NCBI GenBank assembly: GCA_000149225.2
Contig: CM000688.1
Coordinates: 310,001 to 374,000, forward strand
Reading direction: 5' to 3'
Origin: Lachancea kluyveri NRRL Y-12651
Taxonomy: Eukaryota; Ascomycota; Saccharomycetes; Saccharomycetales; Saccharomycetaceae
DNA length: 64,000 nt
Shown piece after piece: positions 1 through 9,479 of the stretch. Each line of letters begins with the position of its first letter. Position 1 is the stretch's first letter. The position numbers and the translations under genes were made by a program. Below the pieces are notes generated by a model. That model had not been told where the DNA came from. It did not search any database and saw only the letters and a program-made list of their open reading frames with translations.

Positions 1-1203
1 GTCGTTCAAATATAACGAAAGTCTTTCATCATGAACCTGTAAGATACTCATTTGATCGTTACACTGTAGAGAGGTCAACCTCAACAGATACTCCAGTAGA
101 GCCAGTGAATTGTTCGTTTCTTTTGATTCAGAATATGGAGTTTCACCCTCGTCAGCACTCTCAAAACTGTCGTCACCTTCATCGTCTTCGTCTCTATCCT
201 CATTCTCATCTTCGTCACTGCTGTCACTCCCATCATCGGGCACGTACTCTCCAAGTGCGAACCATTCTATATCTTCTGTAGAAGTTGCATGATCCTCTTT
301 GAAAGAGCTCCTAAGATTGGAGTCTACTTTCAAGACCAACACTGGCGAGTTTCTTTCTTCCAATTTCAACAGTTTGCCAGAGGCGCTGAAAAACAGTCTG
401 ATAATTTGATATATGTCCACATTGATAACTTTAGGAGTTTCTTCTTTGAGATCGTGATATCTACCGTCATCAAAGCTCTCTCTGATTTTTAAGTAGTAGT
501 CATAGTCCTGTTTACTGTTGTGTCTCCTCCATAGCGTAACTATGGCCTTTTTCATATCTTCTTTCCAGGTGATCCGCGTTCTAGAGTCTTCTTGTCCATC
601 AGGTGTTACTATATGATAAAAGATAGAAAAGAGAGTGAGTTCAAAGGTAGGCCCAACCTGGCGGTCATCTTTACCATTGAACTGCGTGTTATTTTTGCTA
701 ATGTAATCTGATGCGTGAAGTAGGCTACCAGGTGACACGTGCTGGGGTAATGCAGCGCTTAAACTAGCACCCGATGTGGTCAAAGATAGGTTAATCAAAG
801 GTATCACCTCCTCGATCCTAGAAAGTAAATCACGAATATAATTCTCTACTGCGTCGATAGAGGCTCTTTGTGTTTTAGCACCGTAGTTCTTGGTGATCTC
901 GGCTATTCTATTATCAAAGGAATCAATCTCCTCTTTTAAATCTTTAGTGAGCCTCAAAGTACTACCCAAATTGGTGTTTCCCTTTGCAGCAACCAGTTTG
1001 ATCAAATCTATCGCTGGAGAAACTATTTCAATTCTAGTTTCTAACTTTTTTCTTAATCTTTCGAGCCTTGCAGCATCATCCTTTGGAATCTTGGTTAAAA
1101 AATTGGCCACAGTTTTAATTGCGTAACTAGAAGCTAGTGATATCCCTGATTTGATCGCAAACGTGACGGCTTGACTCCCAGCCTTGGCGAGTATTTCGTC
1201 CAT
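1..1203 (-). CDS. YRB30: Ran-binding protein Yrb30, 3' end outside window
   Basis: This minus-strand frame starts at the ATG at 1203 and stays open for 401 codons to the window edge, so the C-terminus is missing. The N-terminus (MDEILAKAGSQAVTFAIKSG) matches S. cerevisiae Yrb30 (YGL164C, about 440 residues) nearly residue for residue. A central RanBP1-like segment and an acidic S/D/E-rich tract (around residues 330-365) follow. Yrb30 binds Ran/Gsp1-GTP and is thought to act with nuclear export factors. The next gene is RAD54, as in S. cerevisiae. Identity rests on full-length resemblance plus this neighbour and is firm; the biochemical role is taken from the family. Confidence 0.93.
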   Translation of the reverse strand, partial: MDEILAKAGSQAVTFAIKSGISLASSYAIKTVANFLTKIPKDDAARLERLRKKLETRIEIVSPAIDLIKLVAAKGNTNLGSTLRLTKDLKEEIDSFDNRIAEITKNYGAKTQRASIDAVENYIRDLLSRIEEVIPLINLSLTTSGASLSAALPQHVSPGSLLHASDYISKNNTQFNGKDDRQVGPTFELTLFSIFYHIVTPDGQEDSRTRITWKEDMKKAIVTLWRRHNSKQDYDYYLKIRESFDDGRYHDLKEETPKVINVDIYQIIRLFFSASGKLLKLEERNSPVLVLKVDSNLRSSFKEDHATSTEDIEWFALGEYVPDDGSDSSDEDENEDRDEDDEGDDSFESADEGETPYSESKETNNSLALLEYLLRLTSLQCNDQMSILQVHDERLSLYLND

Positions 1204-1329
1204 TATTTTTCCTTATTGCCACTCCTGGGTATTAACGATGTATTTACTAGTTACAAACTTATTTATGGTTACCTTTTTTTTTTTTTTTTTTTTTCTCTCT
1301 TTCTATATCCCAATACTCGTATGCGTCGT

Positions 1330-4008
1330 TCAGTGCGAGATATACTGGAACGCGTAACTGATATCATTAAACTGATACTCGTTTTGTAACAAATGATCAT
1401 TAGTCTTGGCTAGTGCGTCATGATTTAAATGATTCCACGTTGTGGCATCACCATATAACATCGCTGGTGCCTTGATAATCTGTTTGCCACCCTTACAACG
1501 TTTGCAGTGGTAAGTTTCATGGGTATCACAGATAGTCTCCTCGTTAAATTCAAACAATTGCTTCAAATTGTCAGCACTAAATAGTCTTTCCACATCTTCC
1601 TTTTCATCAACAACACATGAACTTAAACTCATCTTCATAGACTGTCTCTGATAAATTTTTTCTTCGATAGATCCCGTAGAAATGAATCTGTAAATGAAAC
1701 AATCTTTCTTTTGACCATCTCTCCAAACACGGGCCAAAGCTTGTTGATCGGCAGCGGGATTCCAATCCGGATCCATCAAGATCAACCTATTGGCACCGAT
1801 TAAATTGATACCACAACCACCGGCCTTAGAACTTAACAAGAAGATAAACTCCTGCCCTTCTGGATCGTTAAACCTATCAACCAACTTCTGCCTTTTATTG
1901 ATATTCATAGTACCATCCAATCTCAACGAACCGTATTGGTTAGAACGGCACATTTTTTCAATTAGATCCAAAGTTTGGGTATAGTTGGAAATTAACACAA
2001 TTTTATCGTTGGACTCCGTTCTAATCTTGTGCAAAAATCTCTCCAAGATGGAAAATTTACCGGAAAACCAAGTCTGCACTTCTTTTTTACCGCGGACAAG
2101 TGCCGTGGAGTTTTGGTAGTCTTCAGGTATCAGATCATCACAGCCCTCTATATCCTCCGGTAGGTTCAACAAATCAGGGTGATTGCACAATTTCTTCAAC
2201 AAGCCAATTGCTTTTAACGGTTGAGAGCCCGTACCTTTAACTAACTTTTTCACATCTCTCGATTTAACAAAATGCTGATAAACAGATCTTTGGAAAGGCG
2301 ATAAATTGACAAAAATGACGTGTTCATACTTGCATGGCAAGTACTTGGATAAAATGTCATTGGTACGTCTAATGATAAACTTGGAGACAATGTTTGATAG
2401 CTGTTGCAACCTTTGTTCACCAACAGAGATCTCTTTGTCGGTAGCATCTGCGTCCCTACCACGTAGAATGGGCAATTCAAAGTTTTTCCTGAACTCGATA
2501 CGAGTACCTAATAGCCCAGGATTTGAAAAATTCAATAGTGCAAAATATTCGGACAAATCGTTTTGAATTGGAGTACCGGACAAAATCACACGTCTAGAAC
2601 AATTGATGCTGTCCAATGAAGTGAAAGTTAGAGAATCACCGTTTTTCAAACGATGGCCTTCATCAGCCAACATCAAACCTACATCACATCCACGCAAGTT
2701 GTCCACGTTACGGCGAAGGGTTTCATAAGAAATGATTAAAACCGGCTTAACAATATTACGGCCTTGCGCAATGGCCCATGCACGGATCGCCTGGGCTACC
2801 GTACCATTGTTTAATGAGCTCTTCTTACCATCGATAGCCAACGGGGATAAGGAGCCTGGGCCTAACCATTTGACAATTTCGTTTGCCCAGTTGTTGACCA
2901 AAGACGAAGGACAAACAATGATACATTTGTCAATAGAACGTTTCCCCTGAGGCCCCTGTTTTAACATAGTCCACATTAGTGTCAAACACTGTAAAGTCTT
3001 ACCCAAACCCATTTCGTCAGCCATAATGCAACCGTAAGCGCCTCGATTATGTCCCTGTTCCTGTCCCTGTTCCTGTCCCTGTTCCTGTTCATGTCCCTGT
3101 CCCTGTGCCTTTTCGTTTTTAGCGTTCTCTCCTTTTTTCGTACTTTCTTCCTTTTTGTTATTTTCATCATCTTCTTTCATTTCAGCAATGTTTCTGTTGG
3201 TGCCTGCAACTACATTATTAGCATCAAGGAAATCTTTCATGACCAAACCAGTAACACAACGATATAAAAACCTGACACCTTCCACTTGATGCGGTCTCAG
3301 GATTTTTGCCAGTTTTGGATCGATAACCACAGGAACATTGGGGAACTTCTTTTGCTTGGGATTTGAGTCACCCAAGAGTTCGCGCAAAGTTTTGTTTTTG
3401 ACACCGTTTGAAAGCATCTTGCGATGGTTGATACCGTTTGTCTCTTCGGTTTTACTTTCCTCCTTTTCGGTCTCTTGAGTGGAAGGGTTGCTCTCTTGGG
3501 TTGCAATAATCTCACCGTCAACGGTAGGATCATACAAGACAATAGCAAGCTCATCGCTTGGATCATGTAGAGGCCTAGGCTCCAAGACCACCTTTGCCTT
3601 TGTACCAAGGGTTAGAGGGATATTATGCCTTGGAACGTAATTTTTGATCGGAACGGTAAAGGATCTTCTCAAGACAGACTCGATTCTATCCAACCTACTG
3701 GGATCTTGCGACAGTCTCCTGGCGGAAAGCGCGTCTGTACGTTTAATCCTCGAGATCTCATCACCGTCCAGACCCGCAGATCCTTCAGAAGCATCCATAA
3801 GAGCATAGCTAGTGGTCTTCAACCTGGCCTTCCGCAGACCATAGCGCTGAATGGTGGTCGAGGATTTTATAACTTTGTATGGAACACGGAACGGTTTAGT
3901 CAACTTGCTAAAGGAGTCCTCGGTGTTCAAACTTTTTGGCCTTTTGCTGGGCCTTAGGCCAGCACCAATACCGTTTGGAGGTCTGTCAGGTAGCCTGGGT
4001 CTTGCCAT
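1330..4008 (-). CDS. RAD54: Rad54 DNA-dependent ATPase of homologous recombination
   Basis: The 892-residue protein is close in length to S. cerevisiae Rad54 (898). It is a Swi2/Snf2-family dsDNA translocase that works with Rad51 on strand invasion, chromatin remodelling and removal of Rad51 in the nucleus. Visible motifs are the N-terminal Rad51-contact region, Walker A (GLGKT, residues 334-338), the DEGH box (449-452), LSGTPIQND (from about 477) and the C-terminal helicase motif QALARVWRDGQKK. The end FAFQYISH is nearly invariant. A Gln/Gly-rich insertion lies just before Walker A (about 301-320, see the repeat entry). The gene shares a 622-bp divergent promoter region with SUT1. Confidence 0.98.
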   Translation of the reverse strand: MARPRLPDRPPNGIGAGLRPSKRPKSLNTEDSFSKLTKPFRVPYKVIKSSTTIQRYGLRKARLKTTSYALMDASEGSAGLDGDEISRIKRTDALSARRLSQDPSRLDRIESVLRRSFTVPIKNYVPRHNIPLTLGTKAKVVLEPRPLHDPSDELAIVLYDPTVDGEIIATQESNPSTQETEKEESKTEETNGINHRKMLSNGVKNKTLRELLGDSNPKQKKFPNVPVVIDPKLAKILRPHQVEGVRFLYRCVTGLVMKDFLDANNVVAGTNRNIAEMKEDDENNKKEESTKKGENAKNEKAQGQGHEQEQGQEQGQEQGHNRGAYGCIMADEMGLGKTLQCLTLMWTMLKQGPQGKRSIDKCIIVCPSSLVNNWANEIVKWLGPGSLSPLAIDGKKSSLNNGTVAQAIRAWAIAQGRNIVKPVLIISYETLRRNVDNLRGCDVGLMLADEGHRLKNGDSLTFTSLDSINCSRRVILSGTPIQNDLSEYFALLNFSNPGLLGTRIEFRKNFELPILRGRDADATDKEISVGEQRLQQLSNIVSKFIIRRTNDILSKYLPCKYEHVIFVNLSPFQRSVYQHFVKSRDVKKLVKGTGSQPLKAIGLLKKLCNHPDLLNLPEDIEGCDDLIPEDYQNSTALVRGKKEVQTWFSGKFSILERFLHKIRTESNDKIVLISNYTQTLDLIEKMCRSNQYGSLRLDGTMNINKRQKLVDRFNDPEGQEFIFLLSSKAGGCGINLIGANRLILMDPDWNPAADQQALARVWRDGQKKDCFIYRFISTGSIEEKIYQRQSMKMSLSSCVVDEKEDVERLFSADNLKQLFEFNEETICDTHETYHCKRCKGGKQIIKAPAMLYGDATTWNHLNHDALAKTNDHLLQNEYQFNDISYAFQYISH
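3049..3108 (-). repeat. Gly-Gln coding minisatellite inside RAD54
   Basis: A tandem array of 6- and 12-bp units (plus-strand CTGTCC/CTGTTC alternation) encodes repeated Gly-Gln-Glu-Gln steps, about residues 301-320 of Rad54, a few residues before the Walker A loop. S. cerevisiae Rad54 has a non-repetitive charged linker there. The array keeps the frame open, so it is probably a tolerated, length-variable spacer. Confidence 0.85.
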
Positions 4009-4630
4009 CGTTGTGTGCTATCTATCCACTGCGTAGTGTTCTTGGGTCATCTATACATTTGCGCGTCTGTTTTGCCTATAAATTTTTTTCGCCACCCAGG
4101 GACGCGCACCGGTAGGCCGGGTAAAAAAACACACGGAGTCTCGTAAACCGTAAACCAATCACGTGATATAAACCCATTCCGCGGCAACACCCATGTTTTC
4201 GTGTCCTTTCCCACACCGGTGGGTATTGCTTTTTTCTTTTTTTTTCTTTTCTCCTCATCTCTCTGCGGCAGCTTCTGCGCGCCGCATGGTTAAGAGGTTT
4301 CTCCGGCCGTTGTACGCCTTCGGAATTACCCACTGCGTCTTCGGAGTTACTCTCTCCGCTCACAGGGCTGTCTCCGATTTTTCTCTCAGACCCGTCTCCG
4401 CAGCTTTCGCCGTCAACTGATGCCATCCATACTCCAACGACGTCGATTCGTGGCAGACACCCTCGTGAACACCAGTGGGGGCGGCGTCCATGCATCGGGG
4501 TAGCCAAGCGACAGGAACCGGATATATAAGGCCAACAGCCAGATCGCTGCCCCAAGATCCCACACGCTCAGGCTCGGTTTGAGCTATTGGTAGAAACTAG
4601 CTACCGTACCCCTCCATCCCCCACCTCCAA
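4009..4630. promoter_or_regulatory. RAD54-SUT1 divergent promoter region
   Basis: This 622-bp region separates two divergent genes. It has a Reb1-type site (CCGGGTAA, 4117-4124), a GACGCGC/MCB-like core near 4101 that would suit the S-phase-biased RAD54, a palindromic TCACGTGA (4159-4166, Cbf1 type) and a T-rich tract at about 4231-4252. A TATATAAG box at 4523-4530, about 100 bp before the SUT1 ATG, supports the SUT1 start. Site names come from known consensus sequences; occupancy is not shown. Confidence 0.6.
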
Positions 4631-5527
4631 ATGCTTCCAAGTATCGCCATACGAAACTACAACGACGTCACCCTACCTCCGTTACTACTACCAAGCGTCG
4701 TCGTCCACGAGGAATTCAGTCCCAAACAAGATCCATTCATGCCTCGGAAGAGATTGTTCCCTCCAACCCCGCCTTCCAGTGTCACGAGCTTGGAGAATCT
4801 AGCATCACTCGCCACAAAGAGAAGGAAGTTGAGTACGGAGACTCCTCCAAGCACCGGAAGAACTACTCCAACACGTGCGACTACTCCAAAGAGTATGGAG
4901 GTGTCTCCATCGCCAACTCTTTCTCCTTCGCAAAGCGCCCCCTATGCGGCTGCCGACACTGCCTATCCCGTAGTCTCCAGTCCAGCCACAGTATTAGCAT
5001 CCACACCAGCATTAGAACCGGCATCGAAACTAGCATCAGAAACAGCATCTATCTCTGCGGCTGCAGCCGCAGAAGCCGCAGAGGCCGCGGCTGCCAAATC
5101 TAAGAGACAACGGGTTGGCCCAAGTTGTGACGTTTGTCGTGTCAGGAAGATCAAATGCGATGCAACTATTCGTATCGTTCATCAGGCGGAGTCACTGGTT
5201 TCGTCGATTTCTGACTCTTTGCATGCCGTGCTATCCGCTCAAGATCTCGAATTATTACCCAAGTACTTGGCGGACAGAGTTCCTCTGGATTTGCTATTAC
5301 AAGTGAAGGACCCCGCAGATAAGACTCAACTCGTGAAACACGTTGACAAACTGGTGGTTTTCAAACCATGCAGATCCTGCCACAAGAAACATAATGCTGC
5401 CTGCCAATTCAGCAAGGGTTTGACGAGAGCCGATATCAATATCTTCAACAGGTTGGAGAAAAAAACAGGCAAGAGAGCTGCTTTGAAGGACTACACATAT
5501 CATGATTATAGAGCTGCTGGTTATTAA
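4631..5527 (+). CDS. SUT1: Sut1/Sut2-type zinc-cluster transcription factor
   Basis: The 298-residue protein matches S. cerevisiae Sut1 (299) in length and its place beside RAD54 (YGL162W); the S. cerevisiae paralogue SUT2 lies beside RPA135, which is also nearby here. Family members control sterol uptake and filamentation genes in the nucleus. The DNA-binding region starts after a poly-Ala stretch and a basic KSKRQR block. It shows C-X2-C-X6-C, then an unusually long loop of about 70 residues, then C-X2-C-X7-C. That split zinc cluster is typical of Sut proteins, whereas ordinary Gal4-type clusters have a short loop. The N-terminal half is S/T/P-rich. The start is the first ATG after the TATA box. 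Confidence 0.93.
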   Translation: MLPSIAIRNYNDVTLPPLLLPSVVVHEEFSPKQDPFMPRKRLFPPTPPSSVTSLENLASLATKRRKLSTETPPSTGRTTPTRATTPKSMEVSPSPTLSPSQSAPYAAADTAYPVVSSPATVLASTPALEPASKLASETASISAAAAAEAAEAAAAKSKRQRVGPSCDVCRVRKIKCDATIRIVHQAESLVSSISDSLHAVLSAQDLELLPKYLADRVPLDLLLQVKDPADKTQLVKHVDKLVVFKPCRSCHKKHNAACQFSKGLTRADINIFNRLEKKTGKRAALKDYTYHDYRAAGY

Positions 5528-5735
5528 AAAAGAGGAGCTAGATGGGCACCAATGATGTTTGCTATACGTCGTGTCTCACAAGGTTTACCATAACCACGAC
5601 GTGAAAAGGATAACATTTTTTGAGTTTAAAAAATTTTCTTAAAAAAAAAAAAAAAATGAATTTAGAATACTTACCTCTGAGAAAGGGTTTCGTTTTAATG
5701 TGTGTATATATATAATTAACAGAATCGTAACATTT

Positions 5736-6545
5736 CTAGAAAAACGTCATTTTCACGGCAACACTGAATAACAAATGTAGGATGCCCAGGATTATCAACA
5801 AAGACTTGTATTGTTTTTCCTCAAGGAGCTCGTGCAACGGTTGTAACTGACGGTAGATCACAGTGCCGCTGAAGCCACCCCCAACAACCACGCATATCCA
5901 TTGGAAAAAGGTCGTGCCGGCCCCTTGCGGCAAAACACCGCTCAGTATACTCAACAGCGCTACTGGTATCCAGATCACATTGGAATATCCGTAATAGGAC
6001 ATTATGGTGATGACGCTGCTTTCCATAGAACGCTTGAAACCATACTTGATAAGAAACGAAAGCAACACTGGCACCAAGACAACGTAACCGTAAAACAACA
6101 GGAAGGAGTGCGATAGCGTTGAATACGCAGTCGCAGTGGGCAATTCTCCTTTAATGATTCCAACCAACAAGTTTTTGAAACTACGGGAAAAAAACAAAGC
6201 TGCGATAACGCTGGCTGTGATCCAGATTGGTGCATACAGTTCTGGGTTGCTTTGCTCTTCAACATCTGAGGATACAGGGAGGAACAATGCAGACCTGAGA
6301 CGTGTTTTTAACTGCTGTGGAGTGACCTGGAAGTATTGGGAGTAATAGGCGAAAAAACCTTTGCCATCCTCTGTCTCATTTACAGTATCTGCCACTGTCG
6401 GTTGCAAAGGTGTGGTGTTAACCTTCAGCGGTGTTTCTTCTTCATCTGGCGGGATGTAGGCCTTAGTGGTCATTCGATCCACCGGTGGCACATAGGTGTC
6501 ATCCTCAAATGGATTGAAGTCATCGTCTATTAGCTTTTGAGACAT
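5736..6545 (-). CDS. YIP5: Yip5, Rab-interacting Golgi membrane protein
   Basis: This is a Yip1-domain protein of 269 residues if the ATG at 6545 (MSQKLIDDDFNPF) is used. An in-frame ATG at 6608 would add 21 residues, but it lies too close to a TATA-like stretch near 6640-6655. The acidic, proline-rich N-terminus is followed by about five hydrophobic segments and ends in a Phe-Phe terminus (S. cerevisiae ends IIF). Yip5 binds Rab GTPases and works in vesicle transport at the Golgi. It is convergent with SUT1, 208 bp apart, the same arrangement as S. cerevisiae YGL162W-YGL161C. Sequence similarity is moderate; synteny makes the call firm. Confidence 0.9.
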   Translation of the reverse strand: MSQKLIDDDFNPFEDDTYVPPVDRMTTKAYIPPDEEETPLKVNTTPLQPTVADTVNETEDGKGFFAYYSQYFQVTPQQLKTRLRSALFLPVSSDVEEQSNPELYAPIWITASVIAALFFSRSFKNLLVGIIKGELPTATAYSTLSHSFLLFYGYVVLVPVLLSFLIKYGFKRSMESSVITIMSYYGYSNVIWIPVALLSILSGVLPQGAGTTFFQWICVVVGGGFSGTVIYRQLQPLHELLEEKQYKSLLIILGILHLLFSVAVKMTFF

Positions 6546-7012
6546 GTCTATCCTTTCCGCAAGGTGTCGCCAAGTAGTTGAAACCTTTTCAAAAGAAAAG
6601 GGCAACATGTATGTAGAAGATCGTGGTTCCTCGTCAGAGATGATATATAAACCTAGCGATAATCTGCCATATATTCCGAGTCTTACTCATAACCGGATTG
6701 CATTGTAACACGAGTTTGCATAGAAAACCACTATCAATTACGCGGCGGATTACTATACGGTCAATGCCCCTTTAAAACAAACCGTCTGATAATGCGGATA
6801 TATATATATATATATATATATAGGACAGAAGAGAGAACAAAAAAAAAAAAGATTGAAATGACCAACTTCAAGCTTTTTCTTCTCTTTCTACAAAAACTCC
6901 TAGACACATGCACACCACTGTATTTATTCCCAGTAAAAAGACATACCAGAATTTTGGCATTGAGCTGACGACCGGATCTAACAAAAAACTTCCAAATTTT
7001 GGAAAAAGAAAA
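6546..7012. other. Intergenic, YIP5 promoter and AT microsatellite
   Basis: Contains the YIP5 upstream region with a TATA-like run near 6640-6655 and a pure (AT)n microsatellite at about 6798-6822. An A-run follows at about 6839-6850. No gene is seen. Confidence 0.6.
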
Positions 7013-7083
7013 TGCGCAAGCCCGGAATCGAACCGGGGGCCCAACGATGGCAACGTTGGATTTTACCACTAAACCACTTGCGC
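7013..7083 (-). tRNA. tRNA-Gly (GCC)
   Basis: A complete 71-nt cloverleaf on the minus strand. The acceptor stem is GCGCAAG/CTTGCGC, the T-loop is GGTTCGATTCC and the anticodon GCC sits in the loop CGTTGCCATCG. A T-run just downstream on the minus strand (near 7000-7012) serves as the Pol III terminator. No intron. A near-identical dispersed repeat lies about 90 bp upstream of the tRNA 5' end, the usual place for yeast retroelement insertions. Confidence 0.97.
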
Positions 7084-7173
7084 TCCTTATTGAAATGAGA
7101 TAATAAAGCAGGCGTTAATATATCATATGACAATCCATTTAGAGCTGATACAAGAACCGAATAAAGAATAAAG

Positions 7174-7365
7174 TATGGCAACATCGTGCTGTCAATGATA
7201 GTATCCAGAGCCAGAAGCCCAGTTAACCGACGGCTGGAAGCACGGCTGACCTAGAGAAGTACGAGTAGGGCTTGGAGACCTACTAGAGAGGTATCAATGT
7301 TATAGATAGAATAGAAGCGTCATAAGAAATCTCAAGGTCAAGAGATTCGGTCCAAGGCATAAAGC
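7174..7365 (+). repeat. Dispersed repeat R, copy 1
   Basis: This 192-bp block is repeated in inverted orientation at 23399-23591 and differs there by only about one base. Outside the block similarity drops sharply. It is non-coding and sits upstream of a tRNA gene; copy 2 abuts a Ty1-type LTR. It could be part of an LTR family not recognised here, or a recent ectopic duplication. It does not match the Ty1, Ty3 or Ty4 LTRs as remembered. Confidence 0.85.
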
Positions 7366-8205
7366 TGTTAACTATCTGTTGTCTGGCCAAATTACATCAC
7401 CCGGAGCTGTGAATTCAACACACCATATTACCAATGGTTTTGAATACTATAATCCAATTCAATGTCAAGACTTAAGTCATGACTAAGGGAAATACGAATA
7501 TATACAGTACTCAAAAAAACACAAGTAGTTAGTCTAATATATGCTCACCCTTCGCTGAAGCAATGAACCAGTTTGTATGCTTCATACATTGAGAACGCTC
7601 ACAGATATTTAATTTCTCTCCCATATAAACTATCGTTTTCCTTTTTTTTTTTTTCCTGTCGTTTGATAAAAAAAAAATCATACCAAAAACGGACTCGTGT
7701 CCCTATCCTCCTGCTAGGGCTTTTTTTTTTTTTTCCTATTTCTAGTTTTTTTTGTCCTCTAAAAATTTTTCTTCTTAATTAATACTTTTAAAATTTTCAC
7801 AAAAGATCAAATACACGTACTTATGGTCACTGTCAGAAGACGTTGTCCTTCAGTGTTGTTAACTTCTTCTTGATTTAATCTTCTAACACCTCATATGATG
7901 ATCATACCTTTAATTGATAATATTAATATAGGAAGTGCCGTGTGACCGTCTCGTTTTTCGAGATCATGATCACAAACTAAAGGTTCTGTTAAGGCTGATA
8001 GGTGTTTTAAGACAATGTAATCTTTATTGTACATCTGTACTCTCTTATTCTATGTACTTTTTGCCCATCGCTGTAATTATATGCTCGTCAAATTTGACAA
8101 TGGCGATGGAGGCCTTTCACAGTTGGAAAATTTTCCGAATTTCCTTAGGCTCATCTTAAGCAAATTAAATGTTAACTACTGAACAAGTCAACACGGTATC
8201 TGTAT
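7366..8205. other. Intergenic between repeat R and SUA5
   Basis: About 840 bp, AT-rich, with several long T runs (7640-7750). A GGCGATGG stretch near 8103 and an AAAATTTTCC near 8127 resemble weak PAC and RRPE motifs in the SUA5 promoter. No coding sequence is supported. Confidence 0.5.
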
Positions 8206-9420
8206 ATGTTGAAAAGATTAATCCATAATATGTCTCTCAATACTATTATACTAAAGGTTGACCCTCTGGCCATACATTTCTCTCCTACAGCCCATTTCGA
8301 TGGCTCTTTACCTCAAATTACTGATCCAGAGACCGAAAGAAACTTACTGGAGGCTGCTAAGATCATCAGAGAAACAGACAATACTGTAGCATTCCCGACA
8401 GAAACGGTTTATGGGTTGGGTGGTTCATCTCTGAATGACGAGTCTGTTCATAACATCTATAAAGCCAAGAATAGGCCCAGTGATAACCCATTGATTAGTC
8501 ATGTTTCATCAATTGACCAACTGAACCGTAAGATTTTTAACCAAAGTCACGTTTCAGACGTTTTGCAAAACATTCCAGCTGTCTACCATCCACTTATCGA
8601 TAAACTGTGGCCAGGGCCACTGACTATCCTTCTTCCTGTTCCCCAGGAATCTACTCTATCAAAATTAACCACTGCTGAACAACCCACATTTGCAGTTCGT
8701 ATACCTGCAAACCCTGTGGCTAGAGCTCTAATTGCACTAAGTGATACACCTATTGCTGCTCCATCTGCAAATGCCTCGACTAGACCTTCACCAACGTTGG
8801 CCTCCCATGTATACCATGATCTTCAAGGTAGAATCCCGCTGATCTTAGACGGTGGTCCTTGTAAAGTTGGCGTAGAAAGCACTGTTGTTGACGGTCTTGT
8901 TACACCACCACTGTTGTTACGACCAGGTGGCTTTACCTGGGAGGACATCCGTTTTATCGGAGGTCTGGCCTGGAGCGATTGTAAGGTTGAGAACAAAAAA
9001 ACGGTAGAAAAGGGCGAGAAGGTGAGAACACCCGGCATGAAGTACAGGCATTATTCTCCAAAGGCAGCAGTTTTATTGTTCGTTCCTGATGAAAAGCAAA
9101 GCAAGAGCAAAGATGAACGCCTTGCTGACGTTAAAGAACTCATCGAAAATAAGTCTAAGGGTTTACACAAGGTAGCCATTCTATCTAGTCTGACGTTTCA
9201 TCCTAATTTGCTCCCAAGTTCAAACGTGCAAGTCATTCAAGAGTCTCTTGGCTCCAGTGGCAAGGAGATCCAGACCAATCTATTCAAAATGCTAAGAAAA
9301 GTCGATGAGGAGGATAAAGTTGACATGATTTTTGTCGAAGGTATCGAAGAAGATAAAGAAGGACTAGCTGTTATGAATAGGCTAAGAAAGGCCGCTAGTA
9401 ACAACATTGTATTGTTTTAA
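8206..9420 (+). CDS. SUA5: Sua5 threonylcarbamoyl-AMP synthase
   Basis: The 404-residue enzyme (S. cerevisiae 426) makes threonylcarbamoyl-AMP from threonine, bicarbonate and ATP, the first step of the t6A modification at position 37 of ANN-decoding tRNAs. The N-terminal YrdC domain shows the landmarks [28 protein letters not shown] and APSANAS; the C-terminal Sua5 domain ends in an Asn-Asn-rich segment before the stop. Two early Met codons occur, M1 and M9 (8230), as in S. cerevisiae. The short basic leader before M9 could give a mitochondrial form and M9 a cytosolic one (inference). It is convergent with PMR1, 59 bp apart. Confidence 0.97.
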   Translation: MLKRLIHNMSLNTIILKVDPLAIHFSPTAHFDGSLPQITDPETERNLLEAAKIIRETDNTVAFPTETVYGLGGSSLNDESVHNIYKAKNRPSDNPLISHVSSIDQLNRKIFNQSHVSDVLQNIPAVYHPLIDKLWPGPLTILLPVPQESTLSKLTTAEQPTFAVRIPANPVARALIALSDTPIAAPSANASTRPSPTLASHVYHDLQGRIPLILDGGPCKVGVESTVVDGLVTPPLLLRPGGFTWEDIRFIGGLAWSDCKVENKKTVEKGEKVRTPGMKYRHYSPKAAVLLFVPDEKQSKSKDERLADVKELIENKSKGLHKVAILSSLTFHPNLLPSSNVQVIQESLGSSGKEIQTNLFKMLRKVDEEDKVDMIFVEGIEEDKEGLAVMNRLRKAASNNIVLF

Positions 9421-9479
9421 AGGGAATAACACAACAACTATGTAAAATAGACAATAGAGAGTTTTCTTTTTTCCTCTTC

